Below are positions 40,915 through 49,837 of a stretch of 64,000 nt of DNA, in pieces; the stretch's first letter is position 1, and every line of letters starts with the position of its first letter. The notes beneath the pieces were generated by a model. That model was given only the letters and a program-made list of their open reading frames with translations. It ran no database searches and had not been told where the DNA came from. Both the position numbers and the translations under genes were made by a program. Origin of the DNA: Enterobacteriaceae bacterium RIT693 (lineage in GTDB: Bacteria; Pseudomonadota; Gammaproteobacteria; Enterobacterales; Enterobacteriaceae); the NCBI GenBank assembly GCA_009668225.1, contig WJYK01000021.1:1-64000 (forward strand), read 5' to 3'.

Positions 40915-41757
40915 TTAATGCACTTGATTGATTTCATCGCCGTACAAGAGATGCAGCACGTCGTCCGTTAACATCGCCGGATGACCGTCAAACACGATAT
41001 GTCCTTTTGCAACCCCGATAACGCGGGTGCAGTACTCTTTCACCAGCTCGATGGAATGCAGGTTCACCATCACGCTGATGCCTTGCTCACACACTTCAAG
41101 CAGCACTTTCATGATGCGCTGGGTATTTTTCGGGTCGAGGGAAGCTACCGGTTCATCGGCCAGCAAAATGCTTGGGTTTTGCATCAGTGCGCGGCAAATG
41201 GCTACGCGTTGCATCTGGCCGCCGGAAAGGTTCTCGGCGCGCTGCAGGGCGTGGGGCAGCATGTTCATCCACTCCAGAAGCGAAATCGCACGGGCGCGAT
41301 CTGCTTCAGGGAAAACTTTAAACAGGGATTTAAGCGTGGAGGTCTGGCTCAGGCGGCCCAGCAGCACGTTAGTCAGCACGTCCAGTCTTGGCACCAGGCA
41401 AAAGTCCTGGAAGATCATGCCGCATTCGGTGCGCCACTGGTTCAGGGCGCGACCGCTGAGTTTAGACACATCGTGCGGCATCCCGACTTCCGGAAAGCTG
41501 AGGATCTCGCCCGACGTGGCAGTATGCGTGCCGTTAAGAATATGCAGCAGCGTAGATTTACCCGCGCCAGAGCGGCCAATCACGCCAACCAGCTCACCGG
41601 CATGCAGGTCGAAGTTAATGTCGTGCAGCACGGTCTGGTGCGCGTTGTAGGCCTTACTCAGGCTCTTAACGCTCAGTACTTTACGTCCCGGAGCGGGTGC
41701 AAACTGCGGCAGAGACTCCAGGTCAGAGTTGGTAACAACGGCAAGGGATCTGTTCAT
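40915..41757 (-). CDS. phnC: Phosphonate-type ABC transporter ATPase PhnC
   Basis: ABC ATPase of 280 residues: Walker [11 protein letters not shown]-loop IFQDFCLV, signature NLSGGQMQR, Walker B ILLADEP and the switch His in VNLHSIEL. It energises uptake through the two PhnE proteins. It is the first gene of phnC-D-E-E. No C-P lyase, PhnWX or phosphite dehydrogenase genes are nearby. No convincing Pho box was found upstream. Confidence 0.9.
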   Translation of the reverse strand: MNRSLAVVTNSDLESLPQFAPAPGRKVLSVKSLSKAYNAHQTVLHDINFDLHAGELVGVIGRSGAGKSTLLHILNGTHTATSGEILSFPEVGMPHDVSKLSGRALNQWRTECGMIFQDFCLVPRLDVLTNVLLGRLSQTSTLKSLFKVFPEADRARAISLLEWMNMLPHALQRAENLSGGQMQRVAICRALMQNPSILLADEPVASLDPKNTQRIMKVLLEVCEQGISVMVNLHSIELVKEYCTRVIGVAKGHIVFDGHPAMLTDDVLHLLYGDEINQVH

Positions 41758-41930
41758 AACCATTCCAAATGAGTGAGCGAAGCTGGCCCTATTTATCGTG
41801 GTGTTGTGTGACTTTTTGATTACGGCTAAAAGAACAAATAATGAACGCCGTGAAAATTTACTCAGCGATCATGCTGATGCGCTACTTGCCGGGGAACGGA
41901 TGAAAAGGCGAGGAGGGAAGGTTAAAATGT

Positions 41931-41969
41931 GAAAAAGCCACCCGTCACGGCTAGCGTGAAAGGTGGCTT
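41931..41969 (-). terminator. Terminator after dkgA
   Basis: Two stacked stems: AAGCCACC/GGTGGCTT (41935-41942 with 41962-41969) enclosing TCACG/CGTGA (41945-41949 with 41955-41959). On the minus strand the stem is followed by a T run (41936-41931), 18 bp after the dkgA stop. Confidence 0.85.
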
Positions 41970-41986
41970 ATTTAAAGTTAAATCAA

Positions 41987-42823
41987 CTAGATGGATAGCA
42001 CGTCGAAAGTATCCGGGTCCGGTCCCAGGCGTTTACTGCTATCGAGCTTCGCTATTTCAGCCAGCTCTTCTTTGTCCAGCCGGAAGTCGAACACGTCGAA
42101 GTTTTCCGCAATGCGTGCAGGTGTGACCGATTTAGGGATCACCACGAGGCCGCTGTCCAGGTGCCAGCGAATGACCACCTGCGCCGGGGTTTTACCGTAT
42201 TTATCCGCCAGGTCACGGATAATTTTCTGATCAAACACGCCTTCGCCGCCCTGAGCCAGCGGGCTCCAGGACTCGGTCTGGATCTTGTGCGTTGCGTTCC
42301 AGGCATGCAGCTGGCGCTGCTGTAGTAATGGGTGCAGCTCTATCTGATTAATAACCGGGCTGACGCCGGTTTCGTCGATCAGCCGCTGCAGGTGATTAAT
42401 ATTGAAGTTACATACCCCAATGCTTTTCACCAGCCCCTCTTTTTGCAGCTCAATCAGCCCTTTCCAGGCTTCAAGATAGTGATCTTTGCTCGGAACCGGC
42501 CAGTGCAGCAGGTAGAGATCGACGTAGTCGAGCTGCAGCTTCTCGAGGCTGTCTTCCAGCGCCTGACGAGGCCGCTGTTGGTCGCTGTTCCACAGTTTGG
42601 TGGTAATAAACAGGTCGTCACGCGCAACGCCTGCGCTCTTCAGCGCGGCACCCACGCCGTCCTCATTTTTGTAAGCGGCGGCGGTATCAATGGAGCGGTA
42701 CCCCACCTCCAGCGCTTTCTCAATGGCGGTCCTGACTTCGTCGTTACTGGCTTGCCAGACGCCGAGTCCAAGCTGCGGCATCACGTTGCCATCCTGGAGC
42801 TTGATTAAGGTTGGATGAGTCAT
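41987..42823 (-). CDS. dkgA: 2,5-diketo-D-gluconate / methylglyoxal reductase DkgA
   Basis: NADPH-dependent aldo-keto reductase of 278 residues. It reduces 2,5-diketo-gluconate and small aldehydes such as methylglyoxal. The catalytic tetrad can be placed: Asp in YRSIDTAAAYKNE, Tyr in the same segment, Lys in ITTKLWN, His in LLHWPVP. The cofactor loop is IPKSVTPARIAENFDVFDF. A perfect AAGGAGG precedes the ATG at 42823. It is co-oriented with yqhD, the usual YqhC-controlled pair, but a terminator lies between them. Confidence 0.94.
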   Translation of the reverse strand: MTHPTLIKLQDGNVMPQLGLGVWQASNDEVRTAIEKALEVGYRSIDTAAAYKNEDGVGAALKSAGVARDDLFITTKLWNSDQQRPRQALEDSLEKLQLDYVDLYLLHWPVPSKDHYLEAWKGLIELQKEGLVKSIGVCNFNINHLQRLIDETGVSPVINQIELHPLLQQRQLHAWNATHKIQTESWSPLAQGGEGVFDQKIIRDLADKYGKTPAQVVIRWHLDSGLVVIPKSVTPARIAENFDVFDFRLDKEELAEIAKLDSSKRLGPDPDTFDVLSI

Positions 42824-42844
42824 ACGTACCTCCTTAATAGTGCG

Positions 42845-42876
42845 AAAAACACCGGGCAAGCCCGGTGTAAGTTTTT
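42845..42876. terminator. Bidirectional terminator between yqhD and dkgA
   Basis: ACACCGGG (42849-42856) pairs with CCCGGTGT (42861-42868) over a 4-nt loop. An A run (42845-42849) lies on one side and a T run (42872-42877) on the other, so it can work in both directions. For leftward transcripts it lies between yqhD and dkgA. Confidence 0.85.
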
Positions 42877-42926
42877 TATTAAGTCTAGTCGAAACTCAGG
42901 CAATCAAAGCGCTAACCTGGATTCTC

Positions 42927-44090
42927 TTAGCGAGCCGCCTCGTAAATGCGACGGCTAACGTCCAGCGTGATGTCCTGATGTTCACCCAGCTGAGTCATGC
43001 CTTTTTCTTCCAGTTTCACCAGCAGAGCAGGGATAGAGCTGCCGTCCAGGCCGTAGGCGGACAGGCGAGTAGCGGTGCCCATTTTCTCGAAGAAATTGCG
43101 GGTTGCTTCAATCGCGGCATCAATACGCTCTTCTTCGCTACCGGAAGTGATATTCCACACGCGCTCTGCGTATTGCAGCAGTTTGGCGTGCTTCTCAGCG
43201 CGCTTCTCGTTCATCAGCGAAGGCAGTACTACCGCCAGCGTTTGAGCGTGATCCAGGCCGTGCATCGCGGTCAGTTCGTGGCCCAGCATATGGGTCGCCC
43301 AGTCCTGCGGCACGCCGGCACCAATCAGGCCATTCAGCGCCATGGTCGCTGCCCACATCACGTTGGCACGCACATCGTAGTTTTCCGGATCTTTCAGCGC
43401 TTTCGGGCCGTCTTCGATAAGCGTCAGCAGAATACCTTCAGCAAAACGATCCTGCACCTTGGCGTTGACCGGGTAGGTCAGGTACTGCTCGATGGTATGA
43501 ACGAAAGCGTCCACCACGCCGTTAGCAACCTGTTTAGGCGGCAGAGTGTAGGTGTAAACCGGATCCAGAACCGCAAACACAGGCTGTACGAAGTCAGACA
43601 TAAACGCCTGTTTGTCGCCGGTAGAGCGGCGGGAAACTACAGCACCTTTGTTGGACTCGGAGCCGGTTGCCGGCAGCGTCAGCACGGAGCCCATTGGGAT
43701 CGCGCTTTTCACGTCGTTACCGCGGGTCAGCAGAATATTCCATGGGTCGATATCCTGCGGGTAGTGAGCCGCAGCCGCGATAAATTTAGTCCCGTCGAGC
43801 ACGGAGCCGCCGCCGACTGCCAGCAGGAAAGTGACGTTTTCTTTACGCGCGATTTCCACGGCCTTCATCAGCGTTTCGTAAGACGGATTAGGTTCGATGC
43901 CGCCAAACTCCAACACGTCGAGGCCTTTCAGCGCGTCTTTAACCTGGCCCAGCACGCCGGTTTTAATCACGCTGCCGCCACCGTAGGTCACCAGTACGCG
44001 AGCGTCCGCTGGGATCTGGTCACGCAGTTCTGCCAGAGAGCCTTTACCAAACAGGATGCGGGTTGGGGTATGAAGATTGAAGTTATTCAT
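42927..44090 (-). CDS. yqhD: NADPH-dependent aldehyde reductase YqhD
   Basis: Iron/zinc-dependent alcohol dehydrogenase family enzyme of 387 residues that reduces many short aldehydes, including products of lipid peroxidation, with NADPH. Seen: the cofactor-binding GGGSVLDGTKFIAAAA and metal ligands in GHELTAMHGLDHAQT. The length matches E. coli YqhD, starting MNNFNLHTPTRILFGKG; the open frame upstream of 44090 is not supported. Confidence 0.95.
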   Translation of the reverse strand: MNNFNLHTPTRILFGKGSLAELRDQIPADARVLVTYGGGSVIKTGVLGQVKDALKGLDVLEFGGIEPNPSYETLMKAVEIARKENVTFLLAVGGGSVLDGTKFIAAAAHYPQDIDPWNILLTRGNDVKSAIPMGSVLTLPATGSESNKGAVVSRRSTGDKQAFMSDFVQPVFAVLDPVYTYTLPPKQVANGVVDAFVHTIEQYLTYPVNAKVQDRFAEGILLTLIEDGPKALKDPENYDVRANVMWAATMALNGLIGAGVPQDWATHMLGHELTAMHGLDHAQTLAVVLPSLMNEKRAEKHAKLLQYAERVWNITSGSEEERIDAAIEATRNFFEKMGTATRLSAYGLDGSSIPALLVKLEEKGMTQLGEHQDITLDVSRRIYEAAR

Positions 44091-44197
44091 GATGGAGTTC
44101 CCGTTCGTTAGATGAGTCACATTGCTAAATCTGATGGCGCTTATTGTGGTCCGCCACCCTGTCTCTCTCAATGCATATTCCTGCCTTTATCTTGCCT

Positions 44198-44221
44198 GTT
44201 TCTCCAAACGGCTGGAGAAAC
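44198..44221 (+). promoter_or_regulatory. Inverted repeat between yqhD and yqhC
   Basis: GTTTCTCCA (44198-44206), 6-nt spacer, TGGAGAAAC (44213-44221): perfect 9-bp arms, 56 bp before the yqhC start and about 110 bp before yqhD. Candidate YqhC operator or leader hairpin. Confidence 0.4.
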
Positions 44222-44276
44222 CGCAGGATTCATCGCACACTGTAAGCCGGATAAAAAGCGCCGTGGAGACGTAAGC

Positions 44277-45164
44277 ATGAACCGCCAGGCTATCTGCCAG
44301 CAGCTGACGGATAAAATCAATCAGCTGATTTTAAAAGAAAAAAGTGATGTATTTTTTGATGGCGTACGGCTGATGTACGGCACCAAACCGATGGCACGTA
44401 CCCCGGTAATGTACGAGCCGGGCATTGTTTTTCTCTTTTCTGGCCATAAAACGGGTTATCTCAACGACCGCGTATTCCGCTATGACGCCAACGAATACCT
44501 GCTCCTGACGGTACCTTTGCCCTTTGAGTGCGAAACCTTTGCGACTGCCGACGTGCCGCTGGCGGGGATGCGCATTAAAGTGGATATTCAGCAACTGCAG
44601 GATCTGCTGATGGATATTGGCGAGGATGACCTGTTCCGGCCCCAGTCCTGCACCGATGGGATCAACTCCGCCGAGCTGTCGGAAGAAATTCTCTGTGCAA
44701 CCGAGCGGCTGCTGGACGTTTTAGAAAGGCCGCTTGATGCCCGGGTGCTGGGCAAACAGATTATCCGCGAAATCCTTTATCACGTGCTGACGGGGCCAAG
44801 CGGTGGCGCACTGTTGGCGCTCGTCAGTCGCCAGACTCATTTTAGTCTTATTAGCCGGGTGCTGCGCCGTATTGAAAATCAGTACACCGAAAATCTGTCG
44901 GTAGATCAGCTGGCGGCGGAGGCCAACATGAGCGTCTCGGCGTTCCACCATAACTTTAAATCGGTGACCAGCACCTCGCCGCTGCAGTACCTGAAAAGCT
45001 ATCGCCTGCATAAGGCAAGAATGTTAATGCTGCATGACGGTATGAAGGCAAGTGCGGCGGCCATTCGCGTGGGCTACGAAAGCGCTTCTCAGTTTAGCCG
45101 GGAGTTTAAGCGCTATTTTGGCGTGACGCCGGGGGAAGATATGGCGCGGATGCGGGTGATGTAG
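44277..45164 (+). CDS. yqhC: AraC-family activator YqhC
   Basis: Regulator that in E. coli activates yqhD-dkgA in response to aldehydes. The 295 residues have an N-terminal AraC-N (cupin-like) domain with [12 protein letters not shown] and [10 protein letters not shown], and a C-terminal pair of helix-turn-helix units ([45 protein letters not shown]). GGAG precedes ATG 44277; the frame open to 44112 runs back into the yqhD side without support. It is divergent from yqhD. Confidence 0.93.
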   Translation: MNRQAICQQLTDKINQLILKEKSDVFFDGVRLMYGTKPMARTPVMYEPGIVFLFSGHKTGYLNDRVFRYDANEYLLLTVPLPFECETFATADVPLAGMRIKVDIQQLQDLLMDIGEDDLFRPQSCTDGINSAELSEEILCATERLLDVLERPLDARVLGKQIIREILYHVLTGPSGGALLALVSRQTHFSLISRVLRRIENQYTENLSVDQLAAEANMSVSAFHHNFKSVTSTSPLQYLKSYRLHKARMLMLHDGMKASAAAIRVGYESASQFSREFKRYFGVTPGEDMARMRVM

Positions 45165-45175
45165 GGGGGGATACT

Positions 45176-45206
45176 AAGAGCGAATAAGCCAGTCTTATCC
45201 GCTCTT
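45176..45206. terminator. Hairpin between convergent yqhC and yghB
   Basis: AAGAGCG-a-ATAAG (45176-45188), 5-nt loop, CTTAT-c-CGCTCTT (45194-45206). One internal mismatch and no T run, so termination may be weak. Confidence 0.5.
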
Positions 45207-45222
45207 GCTAAGTCGACGTTGA

Positions 45223-45882
45223 TTACGCGGCGCTAACTTTTTTTTTCAGCACCACAAACAGCGTACCGACGAGACCAAAAATCAGCAGCGCAATGGGCAA
45301 AATCATCAGGAAAGTCATGACCTGATCTTCATGGCGCTTAACGAATGGGATCATGCTGAGCGCATAACCGAGGCTGATAACAACGCCCACCCACAGCAGC
45401 CCGCTAAGCCAGTTAAAGAACTGAAAGCGGCGGTTGCTGAGGCCGGAAATTCCCGCCATGGTTGGCAAAAGCGTACGAACAAAAGCCAGGAAGCGGCCGG
45501 CAAGAAGTGCCAGCAGGCCATGTCGGTCAAACATCTGCGTAGCGCGGTCGTGATATTGTGTTGGCAGCTGCTCGAGCCACCCTTTCACGGTGCGGGTGTT
45601 GCCGAGCCAGCGCCCTTGTAAATAACTTAGCCAGCAGCCAAGGCTTGCCGCGATGGTTAAAATCACAAGCGTTGGCACAAATCCCATCACGCCTTTAGCA
45701 ATAAGCGCGCCCGCGAGCAGCAACAGGCTGTCACCCGGTAAAAACGACGCGGGAAGCAGTCCATTTTCCAGAAACAGCGTCGCGAACATGACGCAATAGA
45801 CAACGCCAATAACATGGGGATCGGCAAGCGCGGCAAAATCGTGATGCCAGAGCGCCTCGACAATATTTTGTATAACAGCCAT
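45223..45882 (-). CDS. yghB: DedA-family membrane protein YghB
   Basis: Inner-membrane protein of 219 residues with about five or six membrane segments. DedA proteins are thought to act in lipid-carrier or phospholipid flipping and support cell division and envelope homeostasis; E. coli YghB is redundant with YqjA. The family signature is visible: [28 protein letters not shown] and [10 protein letters not shown]. Confidence 0.93.
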   Translation of the reverse strand: MAVIQNIVEALWHHDFAALADPHVIGVVYCVMFATLFLENGLLPASFLPGDSLLLLAGALIAKGVMGFVPTLVILTIAASLGCWLSYLQGRWLGNTRTVKGWLEQLPTQYHDRATQMFDRHGLLALLAGRFLAFVRTLLPTMAGISGLSNRRFQFFNWLSGLLWVGVVISLGYALSMIPFVKRHEDQVMTFLMILPIALLIFGLVGTLFVVLKKKVSAA

Positions 45883-46058
45883 AGGTATTCCTGTGGAACC
45901 GCTTATTGAGTTCGCCCTGAGTATTGCACCCGCAACTTAGGCTCACCTTAATTTCTACACATTGTACCGCTAAAATGCCCGCGACACCTTGATCCCTGGC
46001 TCAACAAAATGCCGATGATGGCAAAAAAACGCTCCACCCATACCGTTAAACGGAAAAT

Positions 46059-47246
46059 TTAGAGAATGCGCTGGAAACCTGCTTCCAAATCAGCAATCAG
46101 ATCGTCCACGTTTTCCAGGCCGATATGCAGGCGAACCAGGGTTCCGCTGAAGTCTATCCCGCCTGCGGGGCGGATCTCTGCCAGCTCATCAGGCTGATTA
46201 GCGAGAATAAGCGATTCATAGCCGCCCCAGGAATAGGCCATGCTGAAATACTCAAAATGATTGAGGTACTGTTCATACTCCTCATCGTTGAGCCGTTTTT
46301 TCAGCACAAACGAGAACAACCCACTACTGCCCGTAAAGTCACGTTTCCAGTATTCATACCCTTTACTGCCGGGAAGCGCCGGGTGGTTCACTCTTTCTAC
46401 CTGAGGATGCTGCGCCAGCCATTCGGCAACTTTTAGACTGCTTTCATGGTGTTGGCGCAGGCGAACGCCCAAGGTGCGGATACCGCGACTGGTCATATAG
46501 GCGGTGTCTGCATCCACCATTTGCCCCATCAGATAGGCATTCTCGCGCAGCCGATCCCAACATCGGGCATTGGAAACGGCGGTACCGACCATAGCGTCCG
46601 AATGGCCAATCAGGTATTTGGTACCCGCCTGAATAGAGATATCGATGCCAAACTCCAGCGCCTTAAACAGCACGCCAGCCGCCCAGGTATTGTCGATCAT
46701 GATGATAGCGTCAGGGGCAACGCGCCTGACCGCCGCGACGATTGCCGGAATGTCGTGGACTTCCATGGTAATGGAGCCGGGGGACTCCAGGAAAACGACT
46801 TTAGTATTCGGCTGAATCAGATCGACTATCGCGGCGCCGATATCCGGCGCGAACCAGCCGGTGCTGACGCCGAACTTTGAGAGAATTTTAGTGCAGAAGT
46901 CCTGGGTGGGTTCGTAGGCGGTTTCGGTGACCAGAATGTGATCGCCCTGCTCAACAAAGGCCAGAATAGTATTGGCAACCGCGGCGGCACCGCACGGGAA
47001 GAGGGCGCAGCCTGCACCGCCCTCCAGTTCGCACATGGCTTCCTGTAAAGAAAAGTGGGTCAGCGTGCCGCGACGGCCATAGAACAGTTCGCCTTTGGTG
47101 CGATGGGCGGTGGCCAGTTTTTTAGCCTCAACGCTTTCAAACACCAGGGATGAGGCGCGCTGAATGACGCTGTTAACCGAACCCTGAGTAAACTTCTTGC
47201 TGCGTCCGGCGTTCACCAGCGCCGTTTCGATGTGCTTTTCCGCCAT
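46059..47246 (-). CDS. metC: Cystathionine beta-lyase MetC
   Basis: PLP enzyme that converts cystathionine to homocysteine, ammonia and pyruvate in methionine synthesis. The 395 residues begin [22 protein letters not shown]. Seen: [16 protein letters not shown], the PLP pocket [12 protein letters not shown], the aspartate in [10 protein letters not shown] and the Schiff-base lysine in [14 protein letters not shown]. The start at 47246 is set by homology. It is divergent from exbBD, as in E. coli. Confidence 0.95.
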   Translation of the reverse strand: MAEKHIETALVNAGRSKKFTQGSVNSVIQRASSLVFESVEAKKLATAHRTKGELFYGRRGTLTHFSLQEAMCELEGGAGCALFPCGAAAVANTILAFVEQGDHILVTETAYEPTQDFCTKILSKFGVSTGWFAPDIGAAIVDLIQPNTKVVFLESPGSITMEVHDIPAIVAAVRRVAPDAIIMIDNTWAAGVLFKALEFGIDISIQAGTKYLIGHSDAMVGTAVSNARCWDRLRENAYLMGQMVDADTAYMTSRGIRTLGVRLRQHHESSLKVAEWLAQHPQVERVNHPALPGSKGYEYWKRDFTGSSGLFSFVLKKRLNDEEYEQYLNHFEYFSMAYSWGGYESLILANQPDELAEIRPAGGIDFSGTLVRLHIGLENVDDLIADLEAGFQRIL

Positions 47247-47418
47247 TATCGCTTCCCCGTCTAACCATCTGGATGTCTGGACGTAAATTAACACAAAATG
47301 TGCAAAGGGCATCATGGCGTTTTTTCAGGTTGGCTAAAAAAGCCATCATTTCGCCAGTGCGATGCTTTTCCTGCGTAAGCGCAAGGAATGCTTCAACAAT
47401 TTCAGGCACTCTGCAAAT

Positions 47419-47448
47419 ACTAATGAGAACGACTATCAATTCGATAGT
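47419..47448 (+). promoter_or_regulatory. Fur box of exbB
   Basis: The 19-mer at 47419-47437 (ACTAATGAGAACGACTATC) matches 13 of 19 positions of the Fur consensus, and the palindrome ACTATC/GATAGT (47432-47448) overlaps it, suggesting two overlapping Fur sites. A TATATT -10-like hexamer lies at 47456-47461. exbBD are Fur-repressed in E. coli. Confidence 0.7.
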
Positions 47449-47502
47449 TTTTTGATATATTAGTCTCAGTTTTGACATTTATTTCTCGCTGGAGCGTAAG
47501 AC

Positions 47503-48237
47503 GTGACGAGTAATTTGATGCAGACGGATCTGTCCGTTTGGGGCATGTATCAACATGCTGACATCGTAGTTAAGATAGTGATGATTGGCCTGATTCTGGC
47601 TTCTGTCGTCACCTGGGCAATCTTTTTCAGTAAGAGCGTGGAGCTGATTACCCAAAAACGTCGCCTCAAGCGCGAACAGCAGCAGCTGGCGAACGTCCGC
47701 TCTCTTAATGAAGCGAGTAGCGTGGCTGAAGCATTCGACAGCAAAAGCCTTAGCACGCTGCTTATTAATGAAGCCCAGAATGAACTGGAGCTCTCCGCTG
47801 GCGTCGAAGATAAAGAAGGTATTAAAGATCGTACCGGCTTCCGCCTTGAGCGCCGCGTGGCTGCCGTTGGGCGGCATATGGGCCGTGGGAATGGCTTCCT
47901 TGCAACCATCGGTGCTATCTCGCCGTTTGTCGGTCTGTTCGGTACCGTTTGGGGCATCATGAACAGCTTTATCGGCATTGCCCAGTCTCAGACTACCAAC
48001 CTGGCGGTCGTAGCTCCCGGCATCGCAGAAGCACTGCTGGCGACGGCCATTGGCCTGGTGGCGGCGATCCCTGCGGTTGTTATCTATAACATCTTCGCGC
48101 GTATGATTGGCAGCTACAAAGCAAGCCTTAGCGACGTTGCGGCTCAGGTGCTGCTGCTGCAAAGCCGTGACCTTGACCTGGATGGCACATCCCAGCCGCG
48201 TCCGGTGCGTAATACTCAGCAACTGCGTGTAGGTTAA
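47503..48237 (+). CDS. exbB: TonB-system energiser ExbB
   Basis: Inner-membrane proton-channel subunit that with ExbD drives TonB. The 244 residues have three membrane segments (IVMIGLILASVVTWAIFF; the second and third in GAISPFVGLFGTVWGIMNSF and ALLATAIGLVAAIPAVVIYN). The start is GTG at 47503, the same unusual codon as in E. coli, behind GGAG. exbD follows after 6 bp. Iron control through the Fur box upstream is expected. Confidence 0.96.
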   Translation: MTSNLMQTDLSVWGMYQHADIVVKIVMIGLILASVVTWAIFFSKSVELITQKRRLKREQQQLANVRSLNEASSVAEAFDSKSLSTLLINEAQNELELSAGVEDKEGIKDRTGFRLERRVAAVGRHMGRGNGFLATIGAISPFVGLFGTVWGIMNSFIGIAQSQTTNLAVVAPGIAEALLATAIGLVAAIPAVVIYNIFARMIGSYKASLSDVAAQVLLLQSRDLDLDGTSQPRPVRNTQQLRVG

Positions 48238-48243
48238 TGCCCC

Positions 48244-48669
48244 ATGGCAATGCGTTTAAACGACAACCTCGATGACACAGGTGAAATGCACGAAATTAAC
48301 GTTACGCCGTTTATCGACGTAATGTTGGTTCTGCTGATCATCTTCATGGTGGCAGCACCGCTGGCAACGGTGGACGTGAAGGTTAACCTTCCGGCCTCCA
48401 GCAGTGAACCGCAGCCACGCCCGGAGAAACCGGTTTACCTGTCGGTGAAAGCGGACCATTCGATGTTTATCGGCAACGATCCGGTAACCAAAGAGTCGAT
48501 GGTCAACGCGCTGATTGCTGCGACCGAAGGGAAAAAGGACACCACCATCTTCTTCCGCGCGGACAAAACGGTGGACTATGAAACGCTGATGGACGTGATG
48601 GATACGCTGCACCAGGCAGGGTATCTGAAGATTGGCCTGGTCGGCCAGGAAGTCACTAAAGCGAAGTAA
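48244..48669 (+). CDS. exbD: TonB-system energiser ExbD
   Basis: Inner-membrane protein of 141 residues with one transmembrane helix (VMLVLLIIFMVAAPL) carrying the essential aspartate in NVTPFIDVMLVL, then a periplasmic domain. It forms the ExbBD motor with ExbB. The ATG follows the exbB stop by 6 bp. Confidence 0.96.
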   Translation: MAMRLNDNLDDTGEMHEINVTPFIDVMLVLLIIFMVAAPLATVDVKVNLPASSSEPQPRPEKPVYLSVKADHSMFIGNDPVTKESMVNALIAATEGKKDTTIFFRADKTVDYETLMDVMDTLHQAGYLKIGLVGQEVTKAK

Positions 48670-48691
48670 GAGGGGCTGACTCTCATTCCGG

Positions 48692-48713
48692 CCCTCTTCC
48701 TCTTGGGAGAGGG
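48692..48713. repeat. REP-like hairpin after exbD
   Basis: CCCTCT ... AGAGGG (48692-48697 with 48708-48713) with extra pairs inside. It is 22 bp after the exbD stop and belongs loosely to the CCCTC/GAGGG hairpin family of this window. It may end the exbBD transcript. Confidence 0.5.
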
Positions 48714-48747
48714 TTAAAACGACTCAACTTTATTCTCTCCGTAGTTA

Positions 48748-49319
48748 TTCCGTTCACCCGTAGATCGGTTTTCCCTGTACGTTCAGAGCACGGTGAACGT
48801 GTCCGGGGGATAACGCCATCCCCCGAACAGCCCCGGCGCCCGGCAAGCTCATCGCCGCTGAAGCGGTAAACCCACCGGCCATCACCCAAACATTCGGGGT
48901 CGTTCGCGATTCGTTCCCGACGATCGCTCTCTTTCGCTGCTCCCGGCAGCTCAACCCCGCCTGAGTTGGGTCATAACCGGGGGCGATGAGAGCCGGGAAC
49001 AAGGGCGTGGCTGCGGGTCTTGCAGCAACAATGATTTTCAGCGTGGCTGTGGGCTAAAAGCGAGGCACGGTTCCGGCTTAAATCGCCTCCGTTTTCTCTC
49101 CGACTGGCCAGGGTCCGGGCCTCGGGAACGGCCGGAGGCTGAGAGCGTCGGGAACGCATCTCAGCCGACCCAGGACTGGGAGATAAAACTGAGGTTTGCC
49201 GCTTTAGCGGTCGATTTATTTGGCCGGGAGTCCGGGGTCTCGGGGAAGTGACGGTGACTTCCCCGAGTCGTTCACCGTTGCGGTGACTGCATATGAAGCA
49301 GCTCTGGAAGTGAACGGAA
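48748..49319. other. 572-bp structured non-coding element with terminal inverted repeat
   Basis: Bounded by TTCCGTTCAC (48748-48757) and its exact reverse complement GTGAACGGAA (49310-49319). Inside are hairpins with these arms: 48804-48811/48818-48825 (CGGGGGAT), 48855-48859/48862-48866, 48906-48927 (loop TTCCCGA), 48936-48940/48946-48950, a long stem 48982-49000/49070-49087, 49010-49014/49022-49026, 49114-49136 (loop TCGGGAAC), 49137-49166 (loop TCGGGAA), 49199-49203/49206-49210, 49239-49249/49257-49267 (11 bp perfect) and 49272-49277/49281-49286. The 5' end can instead pair locally (48751-48758/48792-48799). Reading frames here are short and cross the hairpins, so it is treated as non-coding: a structured RNA or a MITE-like repeat. 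Confidence 0.6.
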
Positions 49320-49403
49320 CCTTAGTTGATCCTTCATAGAGCGTATTTGTGACTAACAGACAGCCAAAGAGAGCAACCGTTAAATTTTATTACTCTTTAA
49401 ATT

Positions 49404-49424
49404 CCCTCACCCCACTGGGGAGAT
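49404..49424. repeat. Degenerate REP-like hairpin
   Basis: CCCTC-a-CCCC, loop ACT, GGGG-a-GATGG: the same design as 34980-35004 and 62827-62849 with one arm base changed. It lies between the 572-bp element and the 3' end of the next gene. Confidence 0.45.
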
Positions 49425-49449
49425 GGCCAGGGAAAGAGGCAAACCCCAC

Positions 49450-49833
49450 TCATAGAGTGGAACTCTTCCACGTCTTCTCCGCCAGGCCACGGGTCATCGA
49501 CAGCGTTTGGGCCTCTTGCTCTTTCAGGCGCTGATAATGGCTCTCCAGCCGCCTGAGGATTTGCTCCTTAAGCTTTGGATGGCTGTTCAGGATCTCTTCC
49601 AGTACCGCGCCGTACACCTCTTCCTTGGCTCGCCAGGGGTAAATCTCATGGCGGTGCATCCATTTCAGGTCGATCAGCGCCGACGTAATATCCGTTACTT
49701 TTTGCGTATTACGGGTAATATTCTCATTTTTAAGTCTAACCAGAATGGCCATATTTTTACTTAACGTAAATTCGTGGTCTTTATTCTCGTCAGTGCTGAT
49801 TAATTCTGGCTGTTTCTTTATAGGTTCTGCCAT
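49450..49833 (-). CDS. Hypothetical protein
   Basis: 127 residues, not recognised. No signal peptide or membrane segment. It is charged and mostly helical by eye, with a C-terminal coiled-coil-like stretch (EEILNSHPKLKEQILRRLES). ATG 49833 follows GAGG at nine bases, and the stop of the upstream gene is four bases before it, so the pair is an operon. The two genes and the divergent one at 50333 form an accessory patch that is absent from the E. coli exbD-yqhA interval. Confidence 0.6.
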   Translation of the reverse strand: MAEPIKKQPELISTDENKDHEFTLSKNMAILVRLKNENITRNTQKVTDITSALIDLKWMHRHEIYPWRAKEEVYGAVLEEILNSHPKLKEQILRRLESHYQRLKEQEAQTLSMTRGLAEKTWKSSTL

Positions 49834-49837
49834 GGCA

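Noticed and set aside
41764-41930. Pho box upstream of phnC
   Set aside because: TTTTCAC and GTTCAT fragments occur but the spacing does not fit two CTGTCAT repeats 11 bp apart.
42840-44111. 423-codon rightward frame opposite yqhD
   Set aside because: Antisense shadow; yqhD on the other strand is intact and well conserved, and the frame includes the yqhD-dkgA terminator.
48683-49159. Several short leftward reading frames inside the 572-bp element
   Set aside because: They overlap each other in different frames, lack ribosome-binding sites and cross the hairpins. The repeats explain their openness better than coding does.
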